DNA of 64,000 nt from Paenibacillus validus NBRC 15382 (lineage in GTDB: Bacteria > Bacillota > Bacilli > Paenibacillales > NBRC-103111): assembly GCF_004000985.1 (NCBI RefSeq), contig NZ_BIMH01000009.1:1-64000 (forward strand), in the 5' to 3' direction. The notes below the pieces were generated by a model. It was not told the origin of the DNA, made no database searches, and worked only from the letters and a program-made list of their open reading frames with translations. A program made the translations under genes and the position numbers. This document shows positions 28,366 through 37,299 of the stretch, piece by piece; position 1 is the stretch's first letter, and every line of letters begins with the position of its first letter.

Positions 28366-28833
28366 TCAATCCAGCCGTTTGAGCACGGCGATTTCGTCGC
28401 AGCAGTGCTGTTTTTTACAGTGAATGCAATCGCGCCATACTTTTTCCGGAAAGATTTCCTTCTGCACGACCGTGAAGCCGTTTCTTTCGAAGAAAGCCAC
28501 CTCGTATGTCAGCGCCATGATCTTCGGAATGCCCTGAGCTCTCGCTTCTTCCACCAGCTTGTTGACTATCGATTTGCCGATGCCGAGGCCCTTGTATCCG
28601 GCCGTCACGCCGAGCGAACGGATCTCGACGAGATCCGGACCGAGACGCGTGTTAGAGCCGCAGCCGACCAGCCGACCGTCGACTTCCGCGACGACGAACG
28701 TATCCAGCTGAGCCGCTAACGTTTCTTTGGAACGCGGCAGCATAATGCCCTGCTCCGCATAGCCTTGAATAATGTCATATAAAGTATCGATATCCTGTTC
28801 GTTCGCCTTCCGGCAGGTCAGGGTCAAAGTCAT
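28366..28833 (-). CDS. GNAT-family N-acetyltransferase (ArgA-short-like)
   Basis: A 155-residue acetyltransferase. The acetyl-CoA loop is LGVTAGYKGLGIGKSIVN near residue 75, and the C-terminal part has YEVAFFERNGFTVVQKEIFPEKVWRDC. This layout resembles the short N-acetylglutamate-synthase-like GNATs of Firmicutes, but the substrate is unproven. A Cys/His-rich tail (CIHCKKQHCCDE) is unusual and could bind metal. I start at the ATG at 28833, 6 nt after GGTGGGAG; a longer reading frame upstream is AT-rich and unconserved. Located between hemW and hrcA. Confidence 0.82.
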   Translation of the reverse strand: MTLTLTCRKANEQDIDTLYDIIQGYAEQGIMLPRSKETLAAQLDTFVVAEVDGRLVGCGSNTRLGPDLVEIRSLGVTAGYKGLGIGKSIVNKLVEEARAQGIPKIMALTYEVAFFERNGFTVVQKEIFPEKVWRDCIHCKKQHCCDEIAVLKRLD

Positions 28834-28907
28834 ACGGGCTCCCACCAATCGCATTATGAAGAAAATGAAATGATATGAATAAATATACAACAAAACGTAT
28901 AAAGGCT

Positions 28908-30080
28908 TCAACCTATTTTTAATTCAGACGCCTCCAAAAACTCCGCGAACACCTCGTTGCCGAGCAAAACGCCCGAATCGCTCAGCCGGTAGCCGGTTTG
29001 CGTCTCTTCCAGCAGCCCTTTCGCGCACAACCGGCGTATCGTTCCGCCGAATACGGATTCCAGCGGCCGCCCGAACTGCTCTTCGAAGTCGGATCTGCGC
29101 ACGCCGCGCAGCAGGCGCAAACCAACCATCATAAAGTCTTCCATCGCTTCAACCTCTTCGACCTCGCTCGTCTGCAGAAGCGGCAGGCCGCTGCGCGTAG
29201 CGTCGATGTAAGGCTGAACCCCTTTGATGTTAACGTGCCGCGTCCCGCGCACATACCCGTGAGCGCCGGCCCCCAGACCGTAGTAGCTTTGGTTAAGCCA
29301 GTACATCGAATTGTGCCTGCTCTCGTAACCCGGTTTCGCAAAGTTGCTGATTTCGTACTGGCCGTACCCGGCCTCCTTCAACCGCTTCATTATATGAAGG
29401 AACATGCCGACCTCCTCATCCTCCTCCGGAAGCGGCAAATCGCCGCGTTCGTAGAGCGAGTGGAACAGCGTGTTCTCCTCTACCTTCAAGCTGTAGATCG
29501 AATAATGGGGCAGCTCCAGCGCGAGCGCTTCCTTCAGCGTGGCCTCCATAATATCGATCGTTTGCTTCGGCAGCCCGAACATCAAGTCGATCGACATGTT
29601 CGTAAACCCGGCCTTGCGCGCATTCTCCAGACTCCGGTACACGTCGTCCGTATTGTGAATGCGCCCGATTCGCTCGAGCAGCGCATTGTCGAACGACTGT
29701 ACGCCAAAGCTGATCCGGTTCACGCCGCCCTCTTTCATCGCCTGCAGCTTCTCCAGATCGGTCGTCCCCGGGTTCGCTTCCATGGAGAACTCGATATTTG
29801 CCGCCCAATTGCCAAAATACATGCGCACGCGGCGAAGGAATACGTCCATCTGCTCCGGCGTCAGCACCGTCGGCGTCCCGCCTCCGACGAAGATCGTCTC
29901 GATCTCACCCGGCGGCACGCTCTTTACCGTCCGTTCCATCTCCCGCTCCAAGGCATCCAAATAATCCATGACCGGCTGCCCCTTCAATATATATGAGTTG
30001 AAATCGCAGTAATGGCACTTGTTCGTACAAAACGGGATATGAAGATACACCGCCTTGGGCGTTTGCGTTTGCTGCAACAT
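28908..30080 (-). CDS. hemW: HemW, radical-SAM heme chaperone (coproporphyrinogen-oxidase-like)
   Basis: Radical-SAM protein of 390 residues. The N-terminal motif LHIPFCTNKCHYCDF has the three cluster cysteines CxxxCxxC followed by Asp-Phe, as in HemW; it lacks the extra Cys of true HemN. The SAM-binding IFVGGGTPTVL is near residue 65, and a C-terminal HemN-type domain is present. HemW is thought to deliver heme to respiratory enzymes. ATG at 30080 follows a G-rich site. It sits between lepA and the GNAT gene, matching the Bacillus lepA-hemW-hrcA order. Confidence 0.92.
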   Translation of the reverse strand: MLQQTQTPKAVYLHIPFCTNKCHYCDFNSYILKGQPVMDYLDALEREMERTVKSVPPGEIETIFVGGGTPTVLTPEQMDVFLRRVRMYFGNWAANIEFSMEANPGTTDLEKLQAMKEGGVNRISFGVQSFDNALLERIGRIHNTDDVYRSLENARKAGFTNMSIDLMFGLPKQTIDIMEATLKEALALELPHYSIYSLKVEENTLFHSLYERGDLPLPEEDEEVGMFLHIMKRLKEAGYGQYEISNFAKPGYESRHNSMYWLNQSYYGLGAGAHGYVRGTRHVNIKGVQPYIDATRSGLPLLQTSEVEEVEAMEDFMMVGLRLLRGVRRSDFEEQFGRPLESVFGGTIRRLCAKGLLEETQTGYRLSDSGVLLGNEVFAEFLEASELKIG

Positions 30081-30105
30081 GCCTAGTCCCCCCCTTAATG
30101 CCAAA

Positions 30106-30137
30106 AGCAGGCGTTCGCGTTATGCCGAACACCTGCT
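30106..30137 (-). terminator. Hairpin between lepA and hemW
   Basis: A 12-bp stem (AGCAGGTGTTCG / CGAACGCCTGCT with one G-T pair) followed by TTTTGG on the minus strand, 19 nt after the lepA stop. Probably a full or partial terminator. Confidence 0.65.
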
Positions 30138-30155
30138 TCCCGCACTGCTTTTGAT

Positions 30156-31967
30156 CTATTCGTCGATCTTCAAGACGGCCATGAACGCCTCCTGAGGCAC
30201 TTCCACGCTGCCGACCTGCTTCATCCGTTTTTTTCCTTCTTTTTGCTTCTCCAGCAGTTTCCGCTTCCGGCTGATGTCGCCGCCGTAGCATTTGGCCAAT
30301 ACGTTCTTGCGCATCGCTTTGACCGTTTCGCGGGCAATGACCTTCTGCCCGATCGCCGCTTGAATCGGCACCTCGAACATTTGACGCGGAATGAGCTCGC
30401 GGAGCTTCTCGCAAATGATGCGTCCGCGGTTGTAAGCTCTGTCGCGGTGGACGATGAACGAGAGCGCGTCGACTTGCTCGTTGTTCAGCAGGATGTCCAT
30501 CTTCACGAGATTTGTCCGCTTGTAGCCCGACAGCTCGTAGTCGAACGAAGCGTACCCTTTCGTGCTCGATTTCAACTGATCGAAGAAATCGTATACGATC
30601 TCCGACAGCGGAATGTCGTAGGTAAGCGTCACGCGCGTCGTATCCAGGTATTCCATGTTGACGAACTCGCCGCGCTTGCCCTGGCACAGCTCCATAATCG
30701 CGCCCACGTAATCGTTCGGCACGATGATCTTGGCTTTTACGAACGGCTCTTCGACGAAATCGATTTTGCCCGGCTCCGGGAACAGCGAAGGGTTCTCGAT
30801 GTTCAGCACCTCGCCGTTCGTCTGCGTGACGCGGAACACGACGCTCGGCGCCGTTGTGATGAGCGGAATGTTGAATTCGCGCTCGATCCGCTCCTGGATG
30901 ATTTCCATGTGCAGCAGCCCGAGGAAGCCGCACCGGAAGCCGAAGCCGAGCGCTGTCGACGTCTCCGGCTCGAAGCTGAGCGAAGCGTCGTTCAGCTGCA
31001 GCTTCTCCAGCGCATCGCGCAAATCGTTGTAATCGCTCGTTTCGATCGGGTACAAGCCGCAGAACACCATCGGATTGATTTTGCGGTAGCCCGGCAGCGG
31101 TTCCGGCGTCGGATTCTTCGCGTCAGTCACCGTATCCCCGACGCGGGTGTCCCCGACATTTTTGATCCCGGCCACAATAAAGCCGACATCGCCGACTTCA
31201 AGCGAATCCACGATGCCCATACGCGGTTTGAACGCGCCGACCTCAATGACTTCGAACGTTTTGTCGGTCGCCATAAACTTGATTTTCGAACCGGCCCGGA
31301 TCGATCCGTCAATGACGCGGACATACACGATAACGCCCTTATAAGGGTCGAAGTGCGAGTCGAAAATGAGCGCTTTCAGCGGCTGCGTCGAATCTCCGGT
31401 CGGCGCCGGAACTTTCTGCACGACCTGCTCGAGAATTTCCTTGATGCCGATCCCGGCTTTGGCCGAAGCCAAGACCGCTTCGCTCGCATCGAGACCGATG
31501 ACGTCCTCGACCTCCTGCTTCACCCGTTCCGGATCTGCGCTGGGCAGGTCGATCTTGTTGATGACCGGCAAAATCTCCAGGTTGTTGTCGAGCGCCAAGT
31601 ACACGTTAGCCAGTGTCTGCGCTTCGATCCCCTGCGCCGCGTCAACGACAAGCAGGGCGCCTTCGCAGGCGGCCAGACTGCGGGATACTTCGTACGTGAA
31701 ATCGACGTGTCCCGGCGTATCGATCAGATTCAATATATATTCCTCGCCGTCGTCGGCGCGGTAGTTCAAGCGTACGGCCTGCAGCTTGATCGTAATGCCC
31801 CGTTCCCGCTCCAAATCCATTTGGTCGAGCACCTGATCCTGCATCTCGCGGGATGTCAGCGCGCCGGTAAATTCCAAGATCCGGTCGGCCAGCGTCGATT
31901 TCCCGTGATCGATATGGGCGATAATGCAGAAATTTCTAATTTTCTTTTGTCTGGCTTGGATATCCAT
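30156..31967 (-). CDS. lepA: Elongation factor 4 (LepA)
   Basis: Translational GTPase of 603 residues that can back-translocate ribosomes. G-domain motifs: [11 protein letters not shown] (P loop), ERERGITIK (switch I), [18 protein letters not shown]. The C-terminal LepA-specific part is present ([22 protein letters not shown]). I use the ATG at 31967 ([13 protein letters not shown], canonical); a TTG 9 nt upstream sits on the ribosome binding site. Located between a yqxA-like gene and hemW, as in Bacillus. Confidence 0.97.
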   Translation of the reverse strand: MDIQARQKKIRNFCIIAHIDHGKSTLADRILEFTGALTSREMQDQVLDQMDLERERGITIKLQAVRLNYRADDGEEYILNLIDTPGHVDFTYEVSRSLAACEGALLVVDAAQGIEAQTLANVYLALDNNLEILPVINKIDLPSADPERVKQEVEDVIGLDASEAVLASAKAGIGIKEILEQVVQKVPAPTGDSTQPLKALIFDSHFDPYKGVIVYVRVIDGSIRAGSKIKFMATDKTFEVIEVGAFKPRMGIVDSLEVGDVGFIVAGIKNVGDTRVGDTVTDAKNPTPEPLPGYRKINPMVFCGLYPIETSDYNDLRDALEKLQLNDASLSFEPETSTALGFGFRCGFLGLLHMEIIQERIEREFNIPLITTAPSVVFRVTQTNGEVLNIENPSLFPEPGKIDFVEEPFVKAKIIVPNDYVGAIMELCQGKRGEFVNMEYLDTTRVTLTYDIPLSEIVYDFFDQLKSSTKGYASFDYELSGYKRTNLVKMDILLNNEQVDALSFIVHRDRAYNRGRIICEKLRELIPRQMFEVPIQAAIGQKVIARETVKAMRKNVLAKCYGGDISRKRKLLEKQKEGKKRMKQVGSVEVPQEAFMAVLKIDE

Positions 31968-32115
31968 CGGCAGCAAAACCTCACTAAACTCGCTTTTTGT
32001 ACAATACTTTTCATTATAGCAGTTGTGGGGTCTTGCATCAATGCACGGAAATTCCGCGCTGTTTCCGGCTTGCGGGCCCCGACAGCCTTGCAGAGAAGTC
32101 CCCCTGCCTGCGCCA

Positions 32116-32505
32116 TTACTTCAGCATCGCCTCAAACAAAGAAACAATGGCGCGGATGCCGTGATAGGCGATGATTTGCAGCAGCTCGCCCGCCTTGTTG
32201 CCGACCCGGTTGATGCCGGTATCGGCGGCGGGCTCCTGAGGCGCTTTCGCTGCAGGCTTCGTCTTCTTCTCGGCCGTTTTCTTCACCGGCTCCGACTTCT
32301 CGGGCGCAGGCGGCGCCGACTTCTTCGCCCCTGCCGGAGCTGCGCTGTTCGGGCGCACTCCGGCGGCGGAAGCTTCGCCCGGCGGCTTCGTCAGCGGACC
32401 GTGAATGCGTTCGGTTCCCTGCGTCGCAAGCGATACCCCGAAAAAAAGGCAAAAAGCCATCGCCAATGCGATGGCGCCGAATTTGAACCAGCCGCTTCCG
32501 TTCAT
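32116..32505 (-). CDS. YqxA-like (DUF3679) membrane-anchored protein
   Basis: A protein of about 129 residues with one N-terminal membrane segment ([22 protein letters not shown]) and a Pro/Ala/Lys-rich linker, ending in a short conserved helix ([31 protein letters not shown]). Its position between spoIIP and lepA matches Bacillus yqxA (DUF3679), a sporulation-locus gene of unknown function; the assignment rests mainly on that and on the C-terminal helix. The start is uncertain between the ATG at 32505 and a GTG at 32517. Confidence 0.7.
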   Translation of the reverse strand: MNGSGWFKFGAIALAMAFCLFFGVSLATQGTERIHGPLTKPPGEASAAGVRPNSAAPAGAKKSAPPAPEKSEPVKKTAEKKTKPAAKAPQEPAADTGINRVGNKAGELLQIIAYHGIRAIVSLFEAMLK

Positions 32506-32691
32506 GATCCTTTGCACGCTCCTTGCCTTGTCTCTTCAGGCCGCCTCAGCGCCCTTTCTTCTTCCCGCGTTTCGGTTTCGCATGACCAACCGCGCCAATC
32601 GGGTTCCCCGGGGTTCTCCGCGCTTCCGCCTGCAGCTTACCTGTCCGCGTCCTCAACGATTTGGCTTGGCCGCTTCATTCCCCTAGCCGTG

Positions 32692-33945
32692 TCAGCTTGG
32701 CTTTTTTGCTGACGTGCCGTCCGAGGCGGGCGACGGTTTCGCATCGACCTTCTCCGCGTTCAGGATGACCTCGGCGATCGCTGCAGCAAGCGCATCCGCT
32801 GTCCGGTAGCATTCCTCCAGGCTGTTATCGACCCCGCCCACTTCGACCAATACGCTGTTCGGCGAGAAGTTCTGGTTGTATACGCCGTTCCCTTCCCCCG
32901 ACTTCGCATGAATGCCCTTGGAAATGCCGGGGAATTTCTCTTCCAACGCCTCATGAATTTTCTCGGCAAACTCGTAATTTTGTTTATAATTCGGGTTTTT
33001 GCCCCCGATAATGAAATAGATTTGCGCGTAGTCTACCCCTTTGATGGTTGCCGTCGTTTTCGAGCGCCGCTGCGAATCGCGATGGATGTCGAAGTAATAA
33101 TCCAGATCGGGATGCCCGGCCGAAGCTTCCTGCAGCGTTTTTAACGAATATTTATAGGAAAAGTAATAATTGAAGCCTTTCTCGATAGCCGGATAGTTTT
33201 TATCCGAATGGACGGCGCCGATGCCTTCCTTTTCCAATCTCTGCGCAAGCCTGAGACCGACCTGGGTGACATTCTTCTTCGGATCGTACGCTTTATCCGG
33301 ATCCTTCTCGCCCGGCAGCTCCGGCAAATACGATTCCTGGTTGTGAGACTGATAGATAAAGGCGACATTCTTGCCTGCCGCAGCGGGAGGCTGAGCCGTC
33401 GGTGCTTGCGGTCCGAGCACCGCTCCGCCCGTTTCGCCCGCCGATCCCGGATTCGCCGTGATCGTCCCTTCGCTCCCGAGCTCCTTCCCCTCAAATACAT
33501 CCGACCGCGGACTGTAATCCTCCGGCGTATCGATGCTTCCCACATTATTCAGCGGCACCGCACGGGTCTGCGACATCCCCGGCACTTCGCGGGCTATCAG
33601 CGTCTTCGGATCGTTCGGATTCAAATCCGTCACCAGCGCGAACAAAAAATTCGATACGTTCGATTGCGAGAACGTGAACGATTTGCCGCCGGCCGGCAAG
33701 CCCGGTACCTCAAGCCCCATCATATCCATAAAAAAGCGGCTGGATACGGACGCGGCAAGCCCCTTCATCGAAGCGTTCGGCGAGGCGCCCGACACCCGCG
33801 ATTGCACGTAGCCGAGCACGCCCAGCACCATAAAAAAAATGAAGCACCCTATCATCAACATGGACAACGTTTTCGAATAAACCCCGAGCATTTGTCCCGT
33901 TTTGCGAACTTTGCTTAGATTGACGGTGACGGCAGACCATTTCAT
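32692..33945 (-). CDS. spoIIP: Stage II sporulation protein P
   Basis: Amidase/endopeptidase of the SpoIIDMP engulfment complex, 417 residues. An N-terminal membrane anchor (SMLMIGCFIFFMVLGVLGYV, near residues 30-50) precedes the catalytic domain with FIYQSHNQESYLPE, DYYFDIHRDSQRRSKT and VLVEVGGVDNSLEECYRTADALA, which carry the zinc-binding His and Glu residues. ATG at 33945 follows GAGGAGGA. Expected to act in the mother cell septum under sigma-E. Located downstream of gpr with a 500-bp gap that holds a decayed gene fragment. Confidence 0.94.
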   Translation of the reverse strand: MKWSAVTVNLSKVRKTGQMLGVYSKTLSMLMIGCFIFFMVLGVLGYVQSRVSGASPNASMKGLAASVSSRFFMDMMGLEVPGLPAGGKSFTFSQSNVSNFLFALVTDLNPNDPKTLIAREVPGMSQTRAVPLNNVGSIDTPEDYSPRSDVFEGKELGSEGTITANPGSAGETGGAVLGPQAPTAQPPAAAGKNVAFIYQSHNQESYLPELPGEKDPDKAYDPKKNVTQVGLRLAQRLEKEGIGAVHSDKNYPAIEKGFNYYFSYKYSLKTLQEASAGHPDLDYYFDIHRDSQRRSKTTATIKGVDYAQIYFIIGGKNPNYKQNYEFAEKIHEALEEKFPGISKGIHAKSGEGNGVYNQNFSPNSVLVEVGGVDNSLEECYRTADALAAAIAEVILNAEKVDAKPSPASDGTSAKKPS

Positions 33946-34077
33946 GTACTTGTTCCTCCTCTTTACCGGATCGCGTCGTACGACCGTTGCTGCGATGTCG
34001 GCAGGGGAACGATTCGTGATTCGTGTCCCCCGCTTCTCTAGTAACTACTCTATGAGTCTCGTTCGGGAGATAGAACC

Positions 34078-34290
34078 ATAAATTTCATAGGGCTCGCAGG
34101 CTCTGAGCAGGCAGGCGTGCTGATTCAGGACGTGAAGGAGTACGTGGAACAAGCCGTCACAGGGTGCGTGCGGTAACAACTGAAATCAATAAGGTCGGGG
34201 GAGCGGTGCAAAGCGCAGGGTCTTCGTTCCGAGAAATCGACGGTTCCATCGCCGAGTCAGGCAGGCTCATCCGCAATCGTCTACCACGCA
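34078..34290 (+). pseudogene. Remnant of a methyl-accepting chemotaxis protein gene
   Basis: In the 499-bp gap between spoIIP and gpr, the plus strand encodes two fragments in different frames: IGLAGSEQAGVLIQDVKEYVEQ (34090-34155) and EINKVGGAVQSAGSSFREID (34180-34240). Both look like the coiled-coil signalling part of a chemotaxis receptor, where helices of the form QIxxLIQDVxxxVEQAV and AVxxAGxxFxxI recur. No start, membrane segment or complete reading frame remains, so this is a decayed piece. The remainder of the gap shows only the gpr terminator. Confidence 0.5.
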
Positions 34291-34358
34291 GTTGCTTGTA
34301 AGGGCCGGTAACTTGCAGAGGCTGCTAAGCCGCTTCAAAATGACTTAACAAACAGGAA

Positions 34359-34392
34359 GCCATCCCTAAAGCCGCTGCGCTTTAAGGATGGC
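34359..34392 (-). terminator. Terminator after gpr
   Basis: A 14-bp inverted repeat (GCCATCCTTAAAGC / GCTTTAGGGATGGC, one G-T pair) with a 6-nt loop, followed on the minus strand by TTCCTGTTTGTT. It lies about 50 nt beyond the gpr stop. Confidence 0.7.
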
Positions 34393-34444
34393 CTCTGTAC
34401 GGGGACCGTAACACAATTGTGCGTGCCTCCCGCTCATACCGATG

Positions 34445-35443
34445 CTAGTGCGTGTAAGCCGATACATTGTCCACATCAACCGCTTCATGGAGCGCGGCGT
34501 TCAGGCCGCTGGCGATGATGTTGGCGATATCCTCGATAAATTGGTCGATTTCCTTCGGCGTCACGAGCAGATCGTGACCTAACGGATTCAACACCTCTTT
34601 GACGAGCTCAAGCCGTTCCTGCTCCTGCATCGTATCCATTAAACCGAGGATTTGTCCGGTGTTGGACGTTTGCCGCGCAAAATGGGCATGCATCAAGTCA
34701 AAGGCGTTGTTGACGATCGTGCTGGCGTAAACGACTGTCGGAACGCCGATGGCGATGACCGGCACGCCGAGCGCATCGAGCGTCAGCCCCTTGCGCTTGT
34801 TGCCGATGCCGGAGCCGGGATGGATGCCCGTGTCCGCGATCTGGATCGTCGTGTTTACCCGCTCGAGCGAACGGGAAGCCAGTGCATCGATGGCGATGAC
34901 AAGATCCGGCTTGGACCGTTCAACGATGCCCTGCACAATATCGCTCGTTTCAATCCCGGTCGTGCCGAGTACGCCGGGCGCCACCGAGCTGACCGGCCGA
35001 TAGCCGGGACTGACTTGACCCGGCATCAGTTCAAAGTAGTGGCGGGTAACCATCACGTTCTCAACGACCATCGGACCGAGCGCGTCGGGGGTCACATTCC
35101 AGTTGCCGAGTCCGATGATCAACACGCTGGCATTAGCGGGAACATTCAGCTTGAGTAGAAATTTTTCAAATTCACGGGCAAACACGGTCGCGACGCGGTC
35201 CTGCAGATCGCTGTCTTTTTTGCGCAGCTCGGGAACATCGATCGTAATGTAATGCCCCGGCAGCTTGCCGATCGCCCGGGAGCCTTCCTCCGACGTGATG
35301 TCGATCAGGCTGACCCGGATGCCCTCCTCGTCTTTGCTGGACGTATGTACGCCGGGAATGGCCGAGCCGGAGGCGGAAGCCAAGTCGTGAGCTTCTAACG
35401 CGAGGTCCGTTCGCACCGAATACGCGCTTAAATCCAAATCCAT
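34445..35443 (-). CDS. gpr: GPR endopeptidase (spore germination protease)
   Basis: The aspartic-type protease that degrades small acid-soluble spore proteins during germination, 332 residues. Family features: an N-terminal propeptide MDLDLSAYSVRTDLALEAHD (with the R-TDLA site where auto-processing occurs), LIIGLGNWNVTPDALGP, DLVIAIDALASRS and IGVPTVVYAS. ATG at 35443 follows GAGGGG. Divergent from rpsT, as in Bacillus. A likely sigma-G promoter lies upstream (35478-35507), fitting forespore expression. Confidence 0.95.
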   Translation of the reverse strand: MDLDLSAYSVRTDLALEAHDLASASGSAIPGVHTSSKDEEGIRVSLIDITSEEGSRAIGKLPGHYITIDVPELRKKDSDLQDRVATVFAREFEKFLLKLNVPANASVLIIGLGNWNVTPDALGPMVVENVMVTRHYFELMPGQVSPGYRPVSSVAPGVLGTTGIETSDIVQGIVERSKPDLVIAIDALASRSLERVNTTIQIADTGIHPGSGIGNKRKGLTLDALGVPVIAIGVPTVVYASTIVNNAFDLMHAHFARQTSNTGQILGLMDTMQEQERLELVKEVLNPLGHDLLVTPKEIDQFIEDIANIIASGLNAALHEAVDVDNVSAYTH

Positions 35444-35477
35444 GAACGTATCCCCTCTCTTCATCGTTTCGCTCGTA

Positions 35478-35507
35478 TATTGTGTGATAAACAAGAGGGC
35501 GTTATAC
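35478..35507 (-). promoter_or_regulatory. Putative sigma-G promoter of gpr
   Basis: Minus strand: GTATA (35503-35507), 18 nt, CACAATA (35478-35484), close to the forespore consensus GNATR / CATNNTA. It is 35 nt upstream of the gpr ATG. Confidence 0.45.
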
Positions 35508-35537
35508 AAAATGTTCCGCTAACGGCCTGACGTTCTA

Positions 35538-35566
35538 TTGCATTTTGATACCGCCCATGTTAGAAT
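35538..35566 (+). promoter_or_regulatory. Sigma-A promoter of rpsT
   Basis: TTGCAT (35538-35543), a 17-nt spacer and TAGAAT (35561-35566), 64 nt before the rpsT ATG. Confidence 0.7.
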
Positions 35567-35629
35567 ATCTAGAGTTGTCAACAAATAAGAACTTTGTTTG
35601 TTTGCAAGTTGTTGTAGGAGGTGAACGTC

Positions 35630-35902
35630 ATGCCAAACATTAAATCCGCTATCAAACGCGTGAAAGTGAGTGAAAAGCGCCGTCTGCGCAACGCATCTCA
35701 CAAATCCGCACTTCGTACTGCTGTAAAAGCTTTTGAAACGGCTGCAGCAGGTAGCAACGTGGAAACTGCTAAAGATGCTTTGATCGCTGCCAGCAAAAAG
35801 CTGGATAAAGCGGTGACCAAAGGTTTAGTCCATAAAAACACAGCTGCCCGCAAAAAGTCCCGCCTCGCGAAAAAGCTGAACGCGCTTGCCGCTCAAGGCT
35901 AA
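35630..35902 (+). CDS. rpsT: 30S ribosomal protein S20
   Basis: Small basic ribosomal protein of 90 residues that binds 16S rRNA early in 30S assembly. It begins [18 protein letters not shown] and continues [14 protein letters not shown], with an Ala/Lys-rich helical remainder typical of bS20. The ATG at 35630 follows a strong GGAGGTGA. It is transcribed alone, divergent from gpr and convergent with holA, with a strong promoter and a strong terminator. No oddities. Confidence 0.97.
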   Translation: MPNIKSAIKRVKVSEKRRLRNASHKSALRTAVKAFETAAAGSNVETAKDALIAASKKLDKAVTKGLVHKNTAARKKSRLAKKLNALAAQG

Positions 35903-35924
35903 GCGTCCCGATACAAGCATGCGA

Positions 35925-35973
35925 CAAACAAAAAGACCATGTGCCTTCAACAGGACACATGGTCTTTTTGTTT
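35925..35973. terminator. Bidirectional terminator between rpsT and holA
   Basis: A perfect 19-bp stem (CAAACAAAAAGACCATGTG and its complement) with an 11-nt loop. The arms supply a T-run in both directions, so it can end rpsT and holA transcripts. Confidence 0.92.
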
Positions 35974-35985
35974 GCAAGAAGCCGC

Positions 35986-37008
35986 TCACGCCGCCGCTAA
36001 CCGGAGCAAGAACAGCTCGAGCCCGAGCACCTTGTCAATCTTCCCGCTCTTCATGCGGTAGTCCAGATCGGCCAGCTGCTGAAGGATGCTCATCAGCCGC
36101 CCTGTATCGAAGCGTCCCGCCTGCCCCGCCGCAATTTTGACCGCATACGGGTGCACGCCGATTTGCCCCGCGATCTGCTGCTGCGAATAACCTTGCTGCG
36201 TCATATCCTTGACCTGCAGGATGATCCGGAACTGCCGGGCGATCAGCATGACAATCTTGATCGGCTCTTCCTTGCGCCGCAGCAATTCAGCCAGCATTGT
36301 GAAGGCGTCTTCCATTTTCATTTGAACGATATGTTCGACCATTTGAAAAATGTCTTGTTCCACGGTTTTGGTGACCAGCTGCCCCAAATCGTCCGTTGTG
36401 ATAACCCCGCCGGAGCCAATATACAGCGAGCATTTCTCCACTTCTTTCACAAGCGTCTGCAGGCTTGTCCCGGCGTATTGAATCAATTGCTCCGCTGCTC
36501 CCGGCGCGAACGAGAAGCCTGCCTTATCGGCCTGCTGCTGCAGCCATTGCGTGAGCTCCGCTTCGCCCAGCATCCCGCAGGGAACGAGCCGGTCGGCATC
36601 CTTCAGCGCCTTGACGATTTTCTTGCGCTCATCCAGCTTGTCCGCGCTCACCGTCAACACCAGGACGGTAAATTCAGCGGGGGCTTTCAAATAGGCGGTC
36701 AACCGGTCCATGTTATGCTCGACCTTCCCGCTTTCCTTGGCCCCGGTTAAAAAGGCGGCGCCGGAAGCCACGACCAGCTTGCGTTCCGCCAGGAAAGGCA
36801 GCGTCTCCGCCTCTTCGATCACCGCGTCGATCGGCGTCTCCGCCAAATCGTATCGCCCTACCGCAAACGCCCGCTGTTCGGGCTCGATCAAATGCTCGGT
36901 CAGCCGCTGCACGAACTCCTGGATCAAATAGCTTTCCGAGCCGTAACAGACGTAAACAGGCGCAAATTGGCCCTTCGCGATTTGTTTTAACGCTTGCTTG
37001 TACTCCAT
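35986..37008 (-). CDS. holA: DNA polymerase III subunit delta
   Basis: Clamp-loader delta subunit of 340 residues that opens the beta sliding clamp. The AAA+-like fold is visible in FAPVYVCYGSESYLIQEF near residue 15, TLPFLAERKLVVASGAAF (clamp-interaction helix), VEKCSLYIGSGGVITTDDL and the C-terminal helical collar LADLDYRMKSGKIDKVLGLELFLL. I use the ATG at 37008 (MEYKQALKQI). The gene ends at the terminator shared with rpsT, as in Bacillus (yqeN). Confidence 0.93.
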   Translation of the reverse strand: MEYKQALKQIAKGQFAPVYVCYGSESYLIQEFVQRLTEHLIEPEQRAFAVGRYDLAETPIDAVIEEAETLPFLAERKLVVASGAAFLTGAKESGKVEHNMDRLTAYLKAPAEFTVLVLTVSADKLDERKKIVKALKDADRLVPCGMLGEAELTQWLQQQADKAGFSFAPGAAEQLIQYAGTSLQTLVKEVEKCSLYIGSGGVITTDDLGQLVTKTVEQDIFQMVEHIVQMKMEDAFTMLAELLRRKEEPIKIVMLIARQFRIILQVKDMTQQGYSQQQIAGQIGVHPYAVKIAAGQAGRFDTGRLMSILQQLADLDYRMKSGKIDKVLGLELFLLRLAAA

Positions 37009-37130
37009 CTTCCGCAACCACCGCTCCCGCTGCTAGTTCTCGCTTCTCATCATAACAACAACAAAGGGATTACGTCAAAGCCGCAAGCGGTTCGACCTAA
37101 TCCCTTCGCCCGACACCCATCTATATAAAA

Positions 37131-37170
37131 CACGCCGAGCAGGCTCTAGAAACCTGCCAATCAAAGCGTG
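37131..37170 (-). terminator. Terminator after the anti-sigma gene
   Basis: CACGC / GCGTG plus an inner GCAGG / CCTGC stem, followed on the minus strand by TTTTATAT. A second inverted repeat (AAGGGATTA ... TAATCCCTT, 37063-37104) follows farther downstream. The rest of the 291-bp gap before holA shows nothing. Confidence 0.6.
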
Positions 37171-37299
37171 ATCATAGACGCGTTCGAATTCAATTGTTCG
37201 TCTGCTACATATTATACGCAGCAGCCCCCGATGTGTGCGCGAACGTTTGTGATTTCTTCCTCTTCCTCAACGTGTATCCCGCGTCTTGAAACTAGCTTG

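Noticed and set aside
30243-32174. A 643-codon open frame on the plus strand opposite lepA (and similar long frames opposite dnaK at 23864-24886 and leuS at 59032-60240)
   Set aside because: Antisense shadows of GC-rich coding genes. The protein sequences are Arg/Pro/His-rich without family motifs, and the minus-strand genes are certain.
34445-35443. A longer gpr start at 35509
   Set aside because: The extra N-terminal residues are encoded by the AT-rich promoter region, and the ATG at 35443 has a good ribosome binding site and canonical start sequence.
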